Assembly (NCBI RefSeq): GCF_007673095.1
Contig: NZ_VDYZ01000017.1
Coordinates: 1 to 56,886 of the forward strand
Length of the DNA stretch: 56,886 nt
Origin: Corynebacterium glyciniphilum AJ 3170
GTDB lineage: Bacteria > Actinomycetota > Actinomycetes > Mycobacteriales > Mycobacteriaceae
Direction: 5' to 3'
The position numbers and the translations under genes are program-made. Positions 23,815 to 32,900 of the stretch are shown piece after piece (the first letter of the stretch is position 1; the number at the start of each line of letters is the position of its first letter). Under the pieces are notes generated by a model that was not told the DNA's origin, made no database searches, and was given only the letters and a program-made list of their open reading frames with translations.

Positions 23815-25022
23815 CGTCCAGACACCTTCTTCATGAGATCCGTAGGCCGGTTGGCCTTCACCTTCATATACACGCTAACGATCGTCGTCAGGTCTTTCTG
23901 TCCGAGGATAGAGCCGATCTCGGCGGGCGTAGCTCCGCTCTCTGCCAACTCCACAGTGAGCCAGTTCCTCCCGTAGTGGGGAGTGATGTCGGCTCGGACT
24001 CCCGCCTTCTCCCGCGCTCGATTCCAGATCGACCTGAAACTCGTATCCATGACGACCGCGCCGTTCCTCGTCGTCGTAAGGTACTCGTCCCCCGCAGCGG
24101 ACGCGGTGGCCTTCTGGTTGAACACGATGCCCTCGAAGCCGTCCAGGACAGGCACCTCACGTTCTCCGGAGACGGTCTTCGTGCCCTGTCGAACCATCAT
24201 CGTGTGACCGTCCTCGACGATGCGCTGGACGTTGCCCTTGACGCGGATCTTCACGGATGGCAGCAACGGGCCGATGAAGAGCTTCCCGTCGACGGTAGGC
24301 CGGTCGTCGTCCGTCAGCTCGGAAACCAGGACATCGTCAGGCTCCAGCCCTAAGGCCTCACCGATCCGCAGACCATGGAACGCACACATCACCGCGACGA
24401 AGCGATAGGCGTCAGGTACATGGTCGACGATGGCCCGTAGCTCGTCGCGGGTCGGCAGCTCCTTCGTCTTCGTGGTGATCTTCTTACCGGCCTTGCGCAC
24501 CTCGACAGGGTTCGCGGGGATCATCTTGCGGGCCACGGCCTCACCGCAAGCGGCCTTGAGCCGGACGTAGGCCTTACGACTCGTTTCCCGTCCGCTGGCC
24601 TTGCGGTCGTCTCGTTCCGGGAACTCACGCTGTAGTCCGTCCCACCAGTCCTGCACGTCTTCGGCGGTCAGATCGACCAATGGGATCTTGGCTATGGGGT
24701 ATGCGTGGATTCTTGAGGCCGTATGGTTCCGGTACGTCCGCAGAGTCGACTTCCGCAGCCCTTCGGCTTCCTTGATGTCGTGATACCGGTCCAACCACTG
24801 ACCCACGGTTAGCTTTGAGCGCTGCTTAGCCGCGTAGCGCTCTGCGGGATCCGTCCAGTCGCCATCGCGAATCAGGGCACGCTCCTTCTCTAGCCATGCT
24901 CGTGCCTGAGACTCCTTGACGAACGGTTCGGGGCTGGAGTATTTGCGACCGGCAACCTGGTATCGCGCAGACCACTTCCCCTCACCGGTTGGTCGGACGG
25001 TGCCGAAGCTACGTGGTGCCAT
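23811..25022 (-). CDS. int: Tyrosine recombinase integrase
   Basis: A 403-residue integrase. The N-terminal arm-binding part (residues 1-60, RYQVAGRKYSSPEPFVKESQ) leads to a SAM-like core-binding domain (about 70-170, LTVGQWLDRYHDIKEAEGLR). The catalytic domain has the first arginine in HGLRIGEALGLE, HxxR in TPHYGRNWLTVEL, and the nucleophilic tyrosine in IVSVYMKV. The third active-site histidine position is GQKD, a common variation. It lies 142 bp from the intact ssrA end, as expected for a tmRNA-targeting integrase. The CTGGT repeats just upstream of its start could let integrase repress itself. Confidence 0.93.
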   Translation of the reverse strand: MAPRSFGTVRPTGEGKWSARYQVAGRKYSSPEPFVKESQARAWLEKERALIRDGDWTDPAERYAAKQRSKLTVGQWLDRYHDIKEAEGLRKSTLRTYRNHTASRIHAYPIAKIPLVDLTAEDVQDWWDGLQREFPERDDRKASGRETSRKAYVRLKAACGEAVARKMIPANPVEVRKAGKKITTKTKELPTRDELRAIVDHVPDAYRFVAVMCAFHGLRIGEALGLEPDDVLVSELTDDDRPTVDGKLFIGPLLPSVKIRVKGNVQRIVEDGHTMMVRQGTKTVSGEREVPVLDGFEGIVFNQKATASAAGDEYLTTTRNGAVVMDTSFRSIWNRAREKAGVRADITPHYGRNWLTVELAESGATPAEIGSILGQKDLTTIVSVYMKVKANRPTDLMKKVSGR

Positions 25023-25033
25023 TGGGGGCTCTC

Positions 25034-25063
25034 CCTGGTCTGGTCTGGTCTGGATCCTGGTCT
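25034..25063. repeat. Tandem CTGGT arm-type repeats, integrase end
   Basis: CCTGGTCTGGTCTGGTCTGG followed by ATCCTGGTCT: four to five CTGGT units, related to the block at 15875-15900, plus another unit at 25075-25079. They lie between the integrase start (25022) and the attachment core (25165). Confidence 0.6.
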
Positions 25064-25141
25064 GCGACCGTCGATTCTGGTCTCAAACTGTCATCTCCAG
25101 TCACTTTCGGAGACTAGCGAAAAACCTCTTGACATGCGAAA

Positions 25142-25172
25142 ACCCCCGGTCACCTCAGTGGTAACCGGGGGT
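25142..25172 (-). terminator. ssrA terminator supplied by the element
   Basis: ACCCCCGGT (25142-25150) pairs with ACCGGGGGT (25164-25172), with CAC/GTG inside. Read leftwards it is followed by TTTTCGC. It lies just downstream of the tmRNA 3' end and overlaps the boundary repeat. Its outer stem matches the displaced host terminator at 15769-15799, but the loop differs. Confidence 0.8.
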
Positions 25173-25190
25173 ATCTGTGGAGCCGCCGGG
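25165..25190. repeat. Element boundary direct repeat at ssrA
   Basis: 26 bp matching 15792-15817 at 25 of 26 positions. Bases 25178-25190 are the 3' terminal 13 bases of the tmRNA, so insertion restores the RNA. Confidence 0.85.
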
Positions 25191-25552
25191 AATTGAACCC
25201 GGGTCCTTCGCGACCTCGCCAGGGCTTCTCCGTGCGCAGTCCGCGGCCATCTCTGCTCGGCTCTCCGGGTCATGCGGACGTGCCCGGACGATGAGCCCAG
25301 TCGCTCTGAAATGTCCGCTACTCGCCCGAACGACAGGACGGTAGCGTCAAGTCCCTTAGCTGATGCCAGTGACCGGGTCAGGGACCTACCCGGGCTGACA
25401 GACACGCGGTCGCTGATTAGGCAGCGAGGGCGTAGTCGCGCTGAGTGTTCTTCTCGGCGCCTATAGGTTGCTGCGACGCTTACGGTGGTCTCCAGCCTGC
25501 ACCGGCACGCTTCCCCTGGCTCAATGCACGAAGTCGAAACCTGATCGACCCC
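25178..25552 (-). ncRNA. ssrA: Transfer-messenger RNA (tmRNA)
   Basis: About 375 nt, one-piece tmRNA. The 5' end GGGGTCGATCAGGTTTCGAC is the conserved tmRNA start; GGGGTCG pairs with CGGCTCC at the 3' end to form the acceptor stem. The T arm CCGGG-TTCAATT-CCCGG lies at the 3' end, followed by discriminator A at 25178. CCA is not encoded. The resume open frame encodes AEKNTQRDYALAA. It lies 88 bp downstream of smpB, its protein partner in freeing stalled ribosomes. The 3' end is the insertion site of the mobile element. Confidence 0.95.
25417..25458 (-). other. tmRNA proteolysis-tag reading frame
   Basis: Thirteen codons then TAA: A-E-K-N-T-Q-R-D-Y-A-L-A-A. The YALAA end is the signal for ClpXP-type proteases; similar tags are known from Corynebacterium. 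Confidence 0.93.
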
Positions 25553-25640
25553 TTGTGGTGCATCCCTGTCACCGGAAAGCTCGGCGGTGGCAGGATGACT
25601 CACTCTAGTTCGGGTGAGTTACCCCAGTCAACCTGGTGAC

Positions 25641-26192
25641 TCAGCCCTTTATTCCCTTGATCCGACGACCCAGCTCACGGGTCGCCTCACGCTCCTCGGT
25701 ACGGCGCTTGATGTCCTGACGCTTGTCGTAGTCCTGCTTACCGGTGGCCAACGCCAGCTCAACCTTCAACCGTCCTGAGACGAAGTAGAGCTGCAGCGGG
25801 ACCAGGGTGTTGTTCCCGTCCCGGACCTTCCCCATCAGCGAGTCGATCTCGCCGCGGTGGAGCAGGAGTTTACGGACCCGACGTGGCGAGTGGTTCGTCC
25901 ACGTCCCCTGCGCGTACTCGGGAATGTGGAGGTTGCGCAGCCATACCTCGCCGTCGTCGATGGTGGCGAAGGCGTCCACCAGGGACGCCTTGCCCTCACG
26001 CAGCGCCTTGACCTCGGTGCCGACCAGGGCGACCCCGGCTTCGACGGTGTCGAGGATGCGGTAGTTGTGGCGGGCCTTACGGTTGGTGGCGACGACGAGC
26101 GGGCCACCGTTCTTCGTGCCGGCTTTCCCCGACTTGGCGGCCTTCTCGCCCTTTTTACGTCCGGAGTCCACCGGTGTGCTCTTCTTCGCCAT
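25641..26192 (-). CDS. smpB: SsrA-binding protein
   Basis: A 183-residue SmpB with the core [34 protein letters not shown] and the C-terminal tail [21 protein letters not shown] lysine-rich N-terminal extension of about 30 residues is usual in actinobacteria. It binds tmRNA and takes it to stalled ribosomes. It follows ftsX by 21 bp on the same strand and precedes ssrA. Confidence 0.96.
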   Translation of the reverse strand: MAKKSTPVDSGRKKGEKAAKSGKAGTKNGGPLVVATNRKARHNYRILDTVEAGVALVGTEVKALREGKASLVDAFATIDDGEVWLRNLHIPEYAQGTWTNHSPRRVRKLLLHRGEIDSLMGKVRDGNNTLVPLQLYFVSGRLKVELALATGKQDYDKRQDIKRRTEEREATRELGRRIKGIKG

Positions 26193-26213
26193 AGCCCGAA
26201 GAATTCTACCTGC

Positions 26214-27116
26214 TTACTTCTTCACGTACCAGCGCAGTGTGACCTGCGCAGTCACCCCGGCGACGAGGGCTCCCGCCACGATGATGAACGGGGAGACCAG
26301 CCATATGTCGGCGGCGGTGATTCTGGCGATCAGGTTCGCGTCGTACAACGACCCCAGTGCCTGGTCAAGAAGGAAACTCTTGCCGAGCAGCAGCGCACCC
26401 ACCGACAGCAGCGAACCGATGAGGGACGCCAGCACCGCTTCCAGGATGAACGGCGCCTGGGTGTACCACCGGGTCGCCCCCACCATGCGCATGATGCTGG
26501 TTTCGTGCCGGCGGGAGAACGCCGCGAGCTGCACCATGTTCATGATCAGGAAGACCGCGGCGACCGCCTGCACTGCGGCGAGGACGAAGCTGGCGTTGCG
26601 CACCGCGTCGAGGTTCTGTGTCGCCCCGCGCAGGTCGTCCTGCTGGTCGACGATGGTCGCCACTCCGGGCTTTTCGGCGATCTCGTCGATGGGGCTGGTG
26701 TCCAACGGGTCGGCCAGACGCACGTGCAGCGCCGCCGGGAAGGCATCCTGCGAGGTCTGTTCGACGAGAACGGGGTCGGACTGGCCGAAGAGTTCCACGA
26801 ACCGCTCATAGCTCTGGTCCTTGTTGCGGAAGGTCACCGATTCGACGTCATCATCGTTCTCCAGAGTGTCCCGGATGTCCTTGCAGACGTCACTGGAGCA
26901 GTCGAGGTCGCTGGCGGAGATCTCGTCGTCGAGCTGGACCATCACCTCGATCCGGTCGAGGTAGAGCTCCTTGGTGTCGGCGGTCATGTTGGTGATCAAC
27001 ACGCCGGTGGCCAGCAGGGCCAGGGAGATGGCGGTGGTGATGATCATCGCCACGGTCATCGTCACATTACGGGTCAGCCCCGCGAAGGCTTCCTTGAGGA
27101 CGAAACGGATCTTCAT
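26214..27116 (-). CDS. ftsX: Cell division protein FtsX
   Basis: Four-helix membrane protein of 300 residues. After helix 1 (MTVAMIITTAISLALLATGV) comes a large extracytoplasmic domain (about residues 45-170, with a Cys pair in LDCSSDVCKD), then three helices. With FtsE it forms the ABC-like complex that activates cell-wall hydrolases (RipC-type in corynebacteria) at the septum. It starts 15 bp after the ftsE stop, with GGGAAGGAA before ATG. Confidence 0.95.
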   Translation of the reverse strand: MKIRFVLKEAFAGLTRNVTMTVAMIITTAISLALLATGVLITNMTADTKELYLDRIEVMVQLDDEISASDLDCSSDVCKDIRDTLENDDDVESVTFRNKDQSYERFVELFGQSDPVLVEQTSQDAFPAALHVRLADPLDTSPIDEIAEKPGVATIVDQQDDLRGATQNLDAVRNASFVLAAVQAVAAVFLIMNMVQLAAFSRRHETSIMRMVGATRWYTQAPFILEAVLASLIGSLLSVGALLLGKSFLLDQALGSLYDANLIARITAADIWLVSPFIIVAGALVAGVTAQVTLRWYVKK

Positions 27117-27131
27117 GGTCGTGTTCCTTCC

Positions 27132-27821
27132 CTAGCGCCCGACGGCGTAGATGCCGTGGGCGTCGTCGCGGACGAGCTTTCCGTTGGACAGTTCCAGCAC
27201 GCGCCGCCGCATGGAGTCCACGGCGACGTCGTCGTGGGTGCTCATCACGACGGTGGTCCCTCCGCGGTTGATGCGGTTGAGCAGTGCCATGATCTCCGCC
27301 GAGGTGTCCGGATCCAGGTTGCCGGTGGGCTCGTCGGCGAGCAGGACGAGAGGACGGTTCACTGAGGCCCGGGCGATGGCGACCCGCTGCTGCTCACCGC
27401 CGGAGAGTTCGTCGGGCATCCGCTGACCCTTACCCGCGAGGCCGACCATGTCCAGAACCTCGGGGACGGTTTTCTCGATGGCGTCGCGACGCCGACCGGT
27501 CACCTCCAGCGCGAACGCGACGTTGTCGTAGACGTTCTTGTTCGGCAGCAGCCGGAAGTCCTGGAAGACGTAGCCGATCTTCTGCCGCAGCTGAGGTGTC
27601 TTCCGCTTGGGGAGGGTGTTGACGTGGAAGTCGGCGACGTGGAGTTCGCCGGCGTCGACCTCCTCCTCCCGGATCATGAGCTGCAGGAAGGTCGACTTGC
27701 CCGACCCACTGGGGCCGATGAGGAAGACGAACTCCCCTTTCTCGATCTCGACCGAGATGTCCTGCAATGCAGGCCGGGTGGATGTCCGGTATGTCTTGCT
27801 GACCTTGTCGAATGTGATCAC
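27132..27821 (-). CDS. ftsE: Cell division ATP-binding protein FtsE
   Basis: ABC ATPase of 229 residues: Walker [11 protein letters not shown], signature [14 protein letters not shown], Walker [14 protein letters not shown], and H-loop MSTHDD. Start set at GTG 27821 (VITFDKVSK), which gives the normal family length; ATG codons upstream would add a non-homologous leader. No Shine-Dalgarno is present, but TACGGT (27828-27833 on the minus strand) lies 6 bp upstream, so the mRNA is probably leaderless. Confidence 0.95.
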   Translation of the reverse strand: MITFDKVSKTYRTSTRPALQDISVEIEKGEFVFLIGPSGSGKSTFLQLMIREEEVDAGELHVADFHVNTLPKRKTPQLRQKIGYVFQDFRLLPNKNVYDNVAFALEVTGRRRDAIEKTVPEVLDMVGLAGKGQRMPDELSGGEQQRVAIARASVNRPLVLLADEPTGNLDPDTSAEIMALLNRINRGGTTVVMSTHDDVAVDSMRRRVLELSNGKLVRDDAHGIYAVGR

Positions 27822-27934
27822 GTCGCTACCGTACCCGACCCCGTGGGACAAAAGAAACAGATGTGACTGCTGTGACAAGTCTATTTCCGTACATTTCCTG
27901 CACACCCCCTGCCGCGTTGGTAGTCTGCTGCCCC

Positions 27935-29557
27935 ATGACGCCACAGGAGACCCCGACCTCGTCGGAGACCCCCGGAGACCACAGAGACACGGACACCCGG
28001 AAACGGGGAGACCGACCCCACGGTTTCCTGGGATGGGTGGAGTGGCTGGGCAACAAGCTGCCCAACCCGTTCTGGCTCTTCGTCATTCTCGGCGGCCTCG
28101 TCCTCGTTATCAGCTGGCTGGGATCACTGGCAGGTTGGTCCGCGTCCGATCCCCAGACGGGGGACCCGGTCGAGGTGACGAACCTGCTGACCACCGACGG
28201 CCTGCACCAGATCGTGACCGGTGTGGTCACCAACTACACGGACTTTCCGCCCCTGGGCGTGATCATCACCGTGATGCTCGGTGTCGCGGTCGCTGAACAT
28301 GCCGGACTCATCAGCGCCCTGGTGCGGGCGATGGTGGCGAAGACCGGACCGAAGACCCTGACGTTCGCCGTCGCACTCGCCGGTGTCACCGGTTCGGTGG
28401 CGTCGGATGCCGTCTACGTCATCGTCATCCCCCTCGGCGCGATGGCCTTCCACGCCATCGGACGCTCACCGATCGTGGGCGCCATGGTCGCCTTCGTTGC
28501 ATCCTCCGGCGGCTTCAACTCCTCGCTCGTGCTCAACATCACCGATGTCCTGCTGTCAGGACTGTCCACCTCTGCCGCGCAGATCGTCGATCCAGACTAT
28601 GTGGTGAACCCGCTGTCGAACTACTTCTTCGTCATGGCCTCCGCGATCGTGTTGTCCGTCATCATCACTCTGGTCACCGAACTGTTCATGAACAGGCGCA
28701 TCCACCAGCTGGTGGACCACGACCACGTCAATTACGAGGAAGTGGCCTTCACCGACGAGGACGGGAACGAGGTCAAGGACCTCACACTTCAGGACAAGGA
28801 GAGCCGCGGACTGAAGATCACCGGCCTGGTCAGCCTGGTCGGACTCGCCGTCTACTTCGCACTGCTCTTCGTGCCGGGGTCTCCGCTGCAGGGCGAGGGC
28901 GGTGAGGTGATGGACAGCCCGTTGATCACGGACATCGCCGTACCGATCGCGCTCGGCTTCTTCCTGTTGGGCACCGTGTACGGTGTCGTCGTCGGGACAG
29001 TGACCGCTCCCGCCGACATCCCGGAGTTCATGGTCCGCGGACTGAAGACGCTGCTGCCGATGATGGTGCTGTTCTTCGCGGTCTCGCAGTTCCTGGCCTG
29101 GTTCGAATGGTCCAACCTCGGGAACTTCCTGTCGATCAAGGGCAGCGAACTGCTGCAGACCTGGGACCTGCCCCCGGTGGTCCTCTTCATCGGTTTCATC
29201 GTGATGGTGTGCCTGCTGAACCTCATGATCACGTCGGGTTCCGCCCAGTGGGCGCTGATGGCACCGGTCGTTGTGCCGATGATGATGTACGTGGGCATTT
29301 CACCGGAGGTCACACAGATGCTCTACCGCATCGGCGACTCGACGACGAACATCATCACCCCCATGAGTCCGTATTTCGCGCTCGCCTTGTCCTTCCTCAC
29401 CCGGTACTACAAGAAGGCGGGGCTCGGAACCCTGCTGTCGATGTCCATCCCGTACTCGATGGCGATGCTCGTCGGATGGTTCCTCTTCTTCCTGGCATGG
29501 TGGGCTCTGGGCATTCCGCTCGGCCCCGGTGCACCGATGGAGTACCCCGCGAACTGA
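27935..29557 (+). CDS. AbgT family transporter (p-aminobenzoyl-glutamate type)
   Basis: Membrane protein of 540 residues with about 11 to 13 helices. AbgT features are [20 protein letters not shown], the periplasmic [14 protein letters not shown], and [20 protein letters not shown] in the second re-entrant hairpin. Start set at ATG 27935; upstream in-frame codons run through the ftsE leader. TAGTCT (27921-27926) lies 8 bp before ATG with no ribosome site, suggesting a leaderless transcript divergent from ftsE. Family members import p-aminobenzoyl-glutamate or export sulfonamides. Confidence 0.88.
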   Translation: MTPQETPTSSETPGDHRDTDTRKRGDRPHGFLGWVEWLGNKLPNPFWLFVILGGLVLVISWLGSLAGWSASDPQTGDPVEVTNLLTTDGLHQIVTGVVTNYTDFPPLGVIITVMLGVAVAEHAGLISALVRAMVAKTGPKTLTFAVALAGVTGSVASDAVYVIVIPLGAMAFHAIGRSPIVGAMVAFVASSGGFNSSLVLNITDVLLSGLSTSAAQIVDPDYVVNPLSNYFFVMASAIVLSVIITLVTELFMNRRIHQLVDHDHVNYEEVAFTDEDGNEVKDLTLQDKESRGLKITGLVSLVGLAVYFALLFVPGSPLQGEGGEVMDSPLITDIAVPIALGFFLLGTVYGVVVGTVTAPADIPEFMVRGLKTLLPMMVLFFAVSQFLAWFEWSNLGNFLSIKGSELLQTWDLPPVVLFIGFIVMVCLLNLMITSGSAQWALMAPVVVPMMMYVGISPEVTQMLYRIGDSTTNIITPMSPYFALALSFLTRYYKKAGLGTLLSMSIPYSMAMLVGWFLFFLAWWALGIPLGPGAPMEYPAN

Positions 29558-29578
29558 TGACCTGGCGGACAACGACGA

Positions 29579-29633
29579 TTTCTGTCTGAAATCGAGCGGA
29601 AGCACGCTATTCCCCGTTCATTTCATACAGAAA
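29579..29633. other. Inverted repeat after the AbgT-type gene
   Basis: TTTCTGTCTGAAAT (29579-29592) and ATTTCATACAGAAA (29620-29633) pair at 13 of 14 positions. It lies 22 bp after the stop codon. It could be a terminator or a binding site. The rest of the gap to putA (29634-29986) holds a leader reading frame and two further palindromes, listed separately. Confidence 0.45.
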
Positions 29634-29827
29634 CCGTTGTTCACCCACCTGCAAGGGTGGTGCACGGGCACACCCGTGACCGCGCTCCCACCGGCACAGT
29701 TCCTGACGTGCGCGTAGGCTCGGGCCCCAGATCACCCACGGGCCCACTCTCCTCTGCCCCGCGCGGTGGAACAGAACGCCGCCGTCCGACGACACCCCGG
29801 ACACGTACGACGAGAGCGAGGAGCACC

Positions 29828-29911
29828 GTGCTGCACCACCTACCGTCATCTGGCCTCACGGCACTGACAGGTCTCCGACCGGTCGGAGACCGTCCTCCTG
29901 CTGCAGAGTGA
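29828..29911 (+). CDS. Possible 27-residue leader peptide of putA
   Basis: GTG start with GAGGAG five bases upstream, encoding VLHHLPSSGLTALTGLRPVG and DRPPAAE, then TGA. It has five proline codons, two adjacent. It overlaps a 22-bp palindrome and ends 75 bp before putA. Translation that depends on proline supply could alter RNA folding before putA. A chance frame is quite possible. Confidence 0.3.
   Translation: MLHHLPSSGLTALTGLRPVGDRPPAAE
29870..29891. promoter_or_regulatory. 22-bp perfect palindrome upstream of putA
   Basis: GGTCTCCGACC followed directly by its reverse complement, no spacer, about 95 bp before the putA start. The form suits a dimeric repressor operator. Confidence 0.5.
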
Positions 29912-29952
29912 CTACCCCAGCTGACCAGCTCATTCACCGTCACTGACACACC

Positions 29953-29972
29953 CGGGCCGGCGCACCGGCCCG
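29953..29972 (+). promoter_or_regulatory. Hairpin abutting the putA ribosome site
   Basis: CGGGCCGG (29953-29960) pairs with CCGGCCCG (29965-29972) around a CGCA loop. It ends 2 bp before AGGAGG (29975-29980). Such a stem could hinder or insulate ribosome binding. Confidence 0.45.
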
Positions 29973-29986
29973 ACAGGAGGTCACCC

Positions 29987-32900
29987 ATGTCCCCGAACAC
30001 GTCCCCAGCCGCCGCAACCACCCGTCCAGAGCACGCCGACGACGTGGAAGCCGTGGTCAAGAAGTCCCTCGATCTCGCCGACACCTGGTTGCAGGTCAAG
30101 GAAACCAGCAAGTCGACCAAGCAGCTCGCTGACATGGTCCACGAGCCCAGCGGCGTTGAGTTCACCTTCAGCTTCGTCGACCGCGTCGCCCGCCCCGAGG
30201 ACAACAAGGTCGCCGCCGACGAGTTCGCCAAGATCGCCCACCCAGTCAAGCGTCAGGCGCCGGTCCCCGGCTTCCTCGGCATCGTCGACCAGATCCTCAT
30301 GACCGCAGGGTCGATCGCCGCGCCGCTGCTCCCCCAGATCGTGATGCCGATCGCGCGCGCGTACCTGCGCTCCGTCGTCGGACACCTCGTCCTCGACGCC
30401 GAGGGATCGACCATGGACAAGATGCTGGATAACGCCCGCGAATCCGGCTTCCGTCTCAACATCAACCTCCTCGGCGAGGCCGTCCTCGGTGAGGACGAGG
30501 CCGTGCGCCGCCGCGACGACCTCATCGACCTGGTACGCAACCCCAAGGTCGACTACGTCAGCGTCAAACCCTCCGCCGTGGTGTCCCAGCTGAACCACTG
30601 GGACCTCGACGGATCCACCGAACGCCTCAAAGAGCGGCTCCGGCCGCTCTACCGCGAGGCCATGAAGCGTTCACCTCACCCCTTCATCAACATGGACATG
30701 GAGGAGTACAAGGACCTCGACCTCACCCTGAGGATTTTCACCGAACTGCTGGACGAGGAGGAATTCCTCGAGCTCGAGGCAGGGATCGTCCTTCAGGCGT
30801 ACCTGCCCGACTCCTTCGACGCCCTCCGTCAGTTGACCGAGTTCGCCCGGAAACGTCGTGACCGTGGCGGCGCAAAGATCAAGGTCCGCATCGTCAAGGG
30901 CGCGAACCTCTCGATGGAGCGGGTGGACTCCGAACTCCACGACTGGCCCCAGACCCCGTACCTGACGAAGGCGGAGGTCGATGCCAACTATCTCCGACTG
31001 CTCGACTGGGTACTGCGTCCGGAGCACTCCGACGCCATCCGCATCGGTGTGGCCACCCACAACGTCTTCCACATGGCGCTGGCCCACGAACTCTCGGTTG
31101 AGCGGGGCGTCGAAGACCAGATCGACGCGGAGATGCTCCAGGGCATGGCACCCGCGCAGGCCGAGGCGGTACGCGATGTCGTGGGCGAGGTGATCCTGTA
31201 CACCCCGGTCGTCAAGAAGGAGAACTTCGACGTCGCGGTGAGCTATCTCGTCCGACGTCTCGAAGAGAACGGCGCCAAGCAGAACTTCCTGTACGCCATG
31301 TTCACCCCCGAGAATGACGAAGAAACAGGCATGACCCCGATGGAGGGGCAGCGCGAACGCTACCTCGCCGCTGTACGTGAACGGTGGTCCACCGACGCAG
31401 GCCCCCGTCGGACGCAGGACCGCACAGAGGAGTCCCGTCGGAAGCTCGGGGCGCGCTCCGCCAGCGTTCCCGGCAACTTCGTCAACGAGCCGGACACGGA
31501 CTCCGACCTGCCGGCCAACCGTGACTGGGCGGCACGTATCGTCGACCCGTCCTCCGACCCGGGCCCGGCGGTCAGTGAGGAAGTCACTGACCCCGCCGTC
31601 GTCGACAAGGCTGTCGAACGCGCCCTGGGAGCACACGAGGCCTGGGCTTCCAGAACCGGCGCCGAGCGCGCCGAGATACTGGACCGTGCCGCGGACGCGC
31701 TCGCCGACAACCGCCACCGTCTCATCGCTGCCGCCGTCCACGAGGCCGGCAAGACCGTGGCGGAAACCGACCCCGAGGTCTCCGAGGCCATCGACTTCTG
31801 CCGCTACTACGCGGAATCCGCGCGCAAGATCGACCGCCACCGTGGTTCCACCTTCACCCCCTACCGGACGGTGGCCGTCGTCCCGCCGTGGAACTTCCCC
31901 ATCGCGATTCCCGTCGGCGGCTGCATGGCCGCACTGGCCGCCGGTGCCTGCGTGATCATCAAACCCGCGCCGCAGACCCTGCGCATCGCGGAGGTCTTCG
32001 TCGAGGCCCTGCGGGAGGCAGGTGTCACCGAGGACATGCTGCAGCTCGTCAACGCCGACGAGGGGGACGCAGGTAAACGCCTGGTGTCCCATGAGGACAT
32101 CGACTCGGTGATCTTCACCGGCGGTTCCGAGACCGCCCGGCTGTTCCGTTCCTGGGATCCGCGGATGGTCATCAACGCCGAGACCTCCGGGAAGAACGCG
32201 ATCATCGTCACCCCGGCCGCCGACCCGGATCTGGCGGTGTCCGACATCCTGGCGTCCGCCTACGGACATGCGGGCCAGAAATGCTCCGCCGCGTCACTGA
32301 TCATCACCGTGGGATCGATGGGCAAGTCCAAGCGGTTCATGGGGCAGCTCGTCGACGCCGTGAAGTCGCTGAATGTCGGGCCGGGAAGTGACATCTCCAC
32401 CGACATGAACGGCATCATCGAACCCGCCGGAGACAAACTCCTGCGCGGACTCACCAAGCTGGACAAGGGTGAGAAATGGCTGGTGAAGCCCGAGCCGCTG
32501 AACGGGACCGTGGATGACGCCACCCTGTGGAGCCCCGGCCTCCGCGACAACGTCCGCCCCGGCGCCTGGTTCCACACCCATGAGTGCTTCGGCCCGGTCG
32601 CCGGCGTCATGCACGCCGACACGCTGGAAGAGGCCATCGAATGGCAGAACTCCACGGGATACGGTCTGACCGCCGGCCTGCACACCATCGACCGCGACGA
32701 GACGGCCTTCTGGCGCGACCGGGTCGAAGCCGGCAACGTCTACGTCGAGCGGGGCATCACCGGCGCCATCGTCCAACGCCAGTCTTTCGGAGGTTGGAAG
32801 GGCTCCTCCATCGGCAACGGCGCCAAGGCAGGCGGCCCGAACTACGTCGCCCAGCAGGGATACTGGACTGAGGGAGACATCAGCGAACTCCACAGCGGCA

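Larger units (their letters stand above)
15792..25190. mobile_element. Integrative element in the 3' end of ssrA, satellite-like
   Basis: About 9.4 kb bounded by a 26-bp direct repeat that includes the 3' end of the tmRNA gene, a classic tyrosine-integrase target. The integrase lies next to the intact ssrA. Read leftwards follow an unknown gene, two HTH genes, an operator-bearing promoter, further small genes, a primase-polymerase/helicase and an iteron cluster. At the far end are three small accessory genes. No capsid, portal, terminase, relaxase or FtsK/TraB-like gene is visible. Gene content and order resemble phage-inducible islands (integrase, small HTH, primase-helicase, origin), but the dependence on a helper phage is untested. 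Confidence 0.85.

Noticed and set aside
15792..25190. Complete prophage
   Set aside because: No capsid, portal, tail, terminase or lysis genes; the block is too short.
25091..25603. Protein-coding frame of 170 codons overlapping ssrA
   Set aside because: It lies across the tmRNA and its terminator, and its sequence has no protein-like character; the RNA explains the region.
30671..32269. Long antisense frame within putA (and similar ones in pgi, hisN and lhr)
   Set aside because: Mirror frames forced by GC-rich codon use of real genes; no ribosome site or recognised domain.
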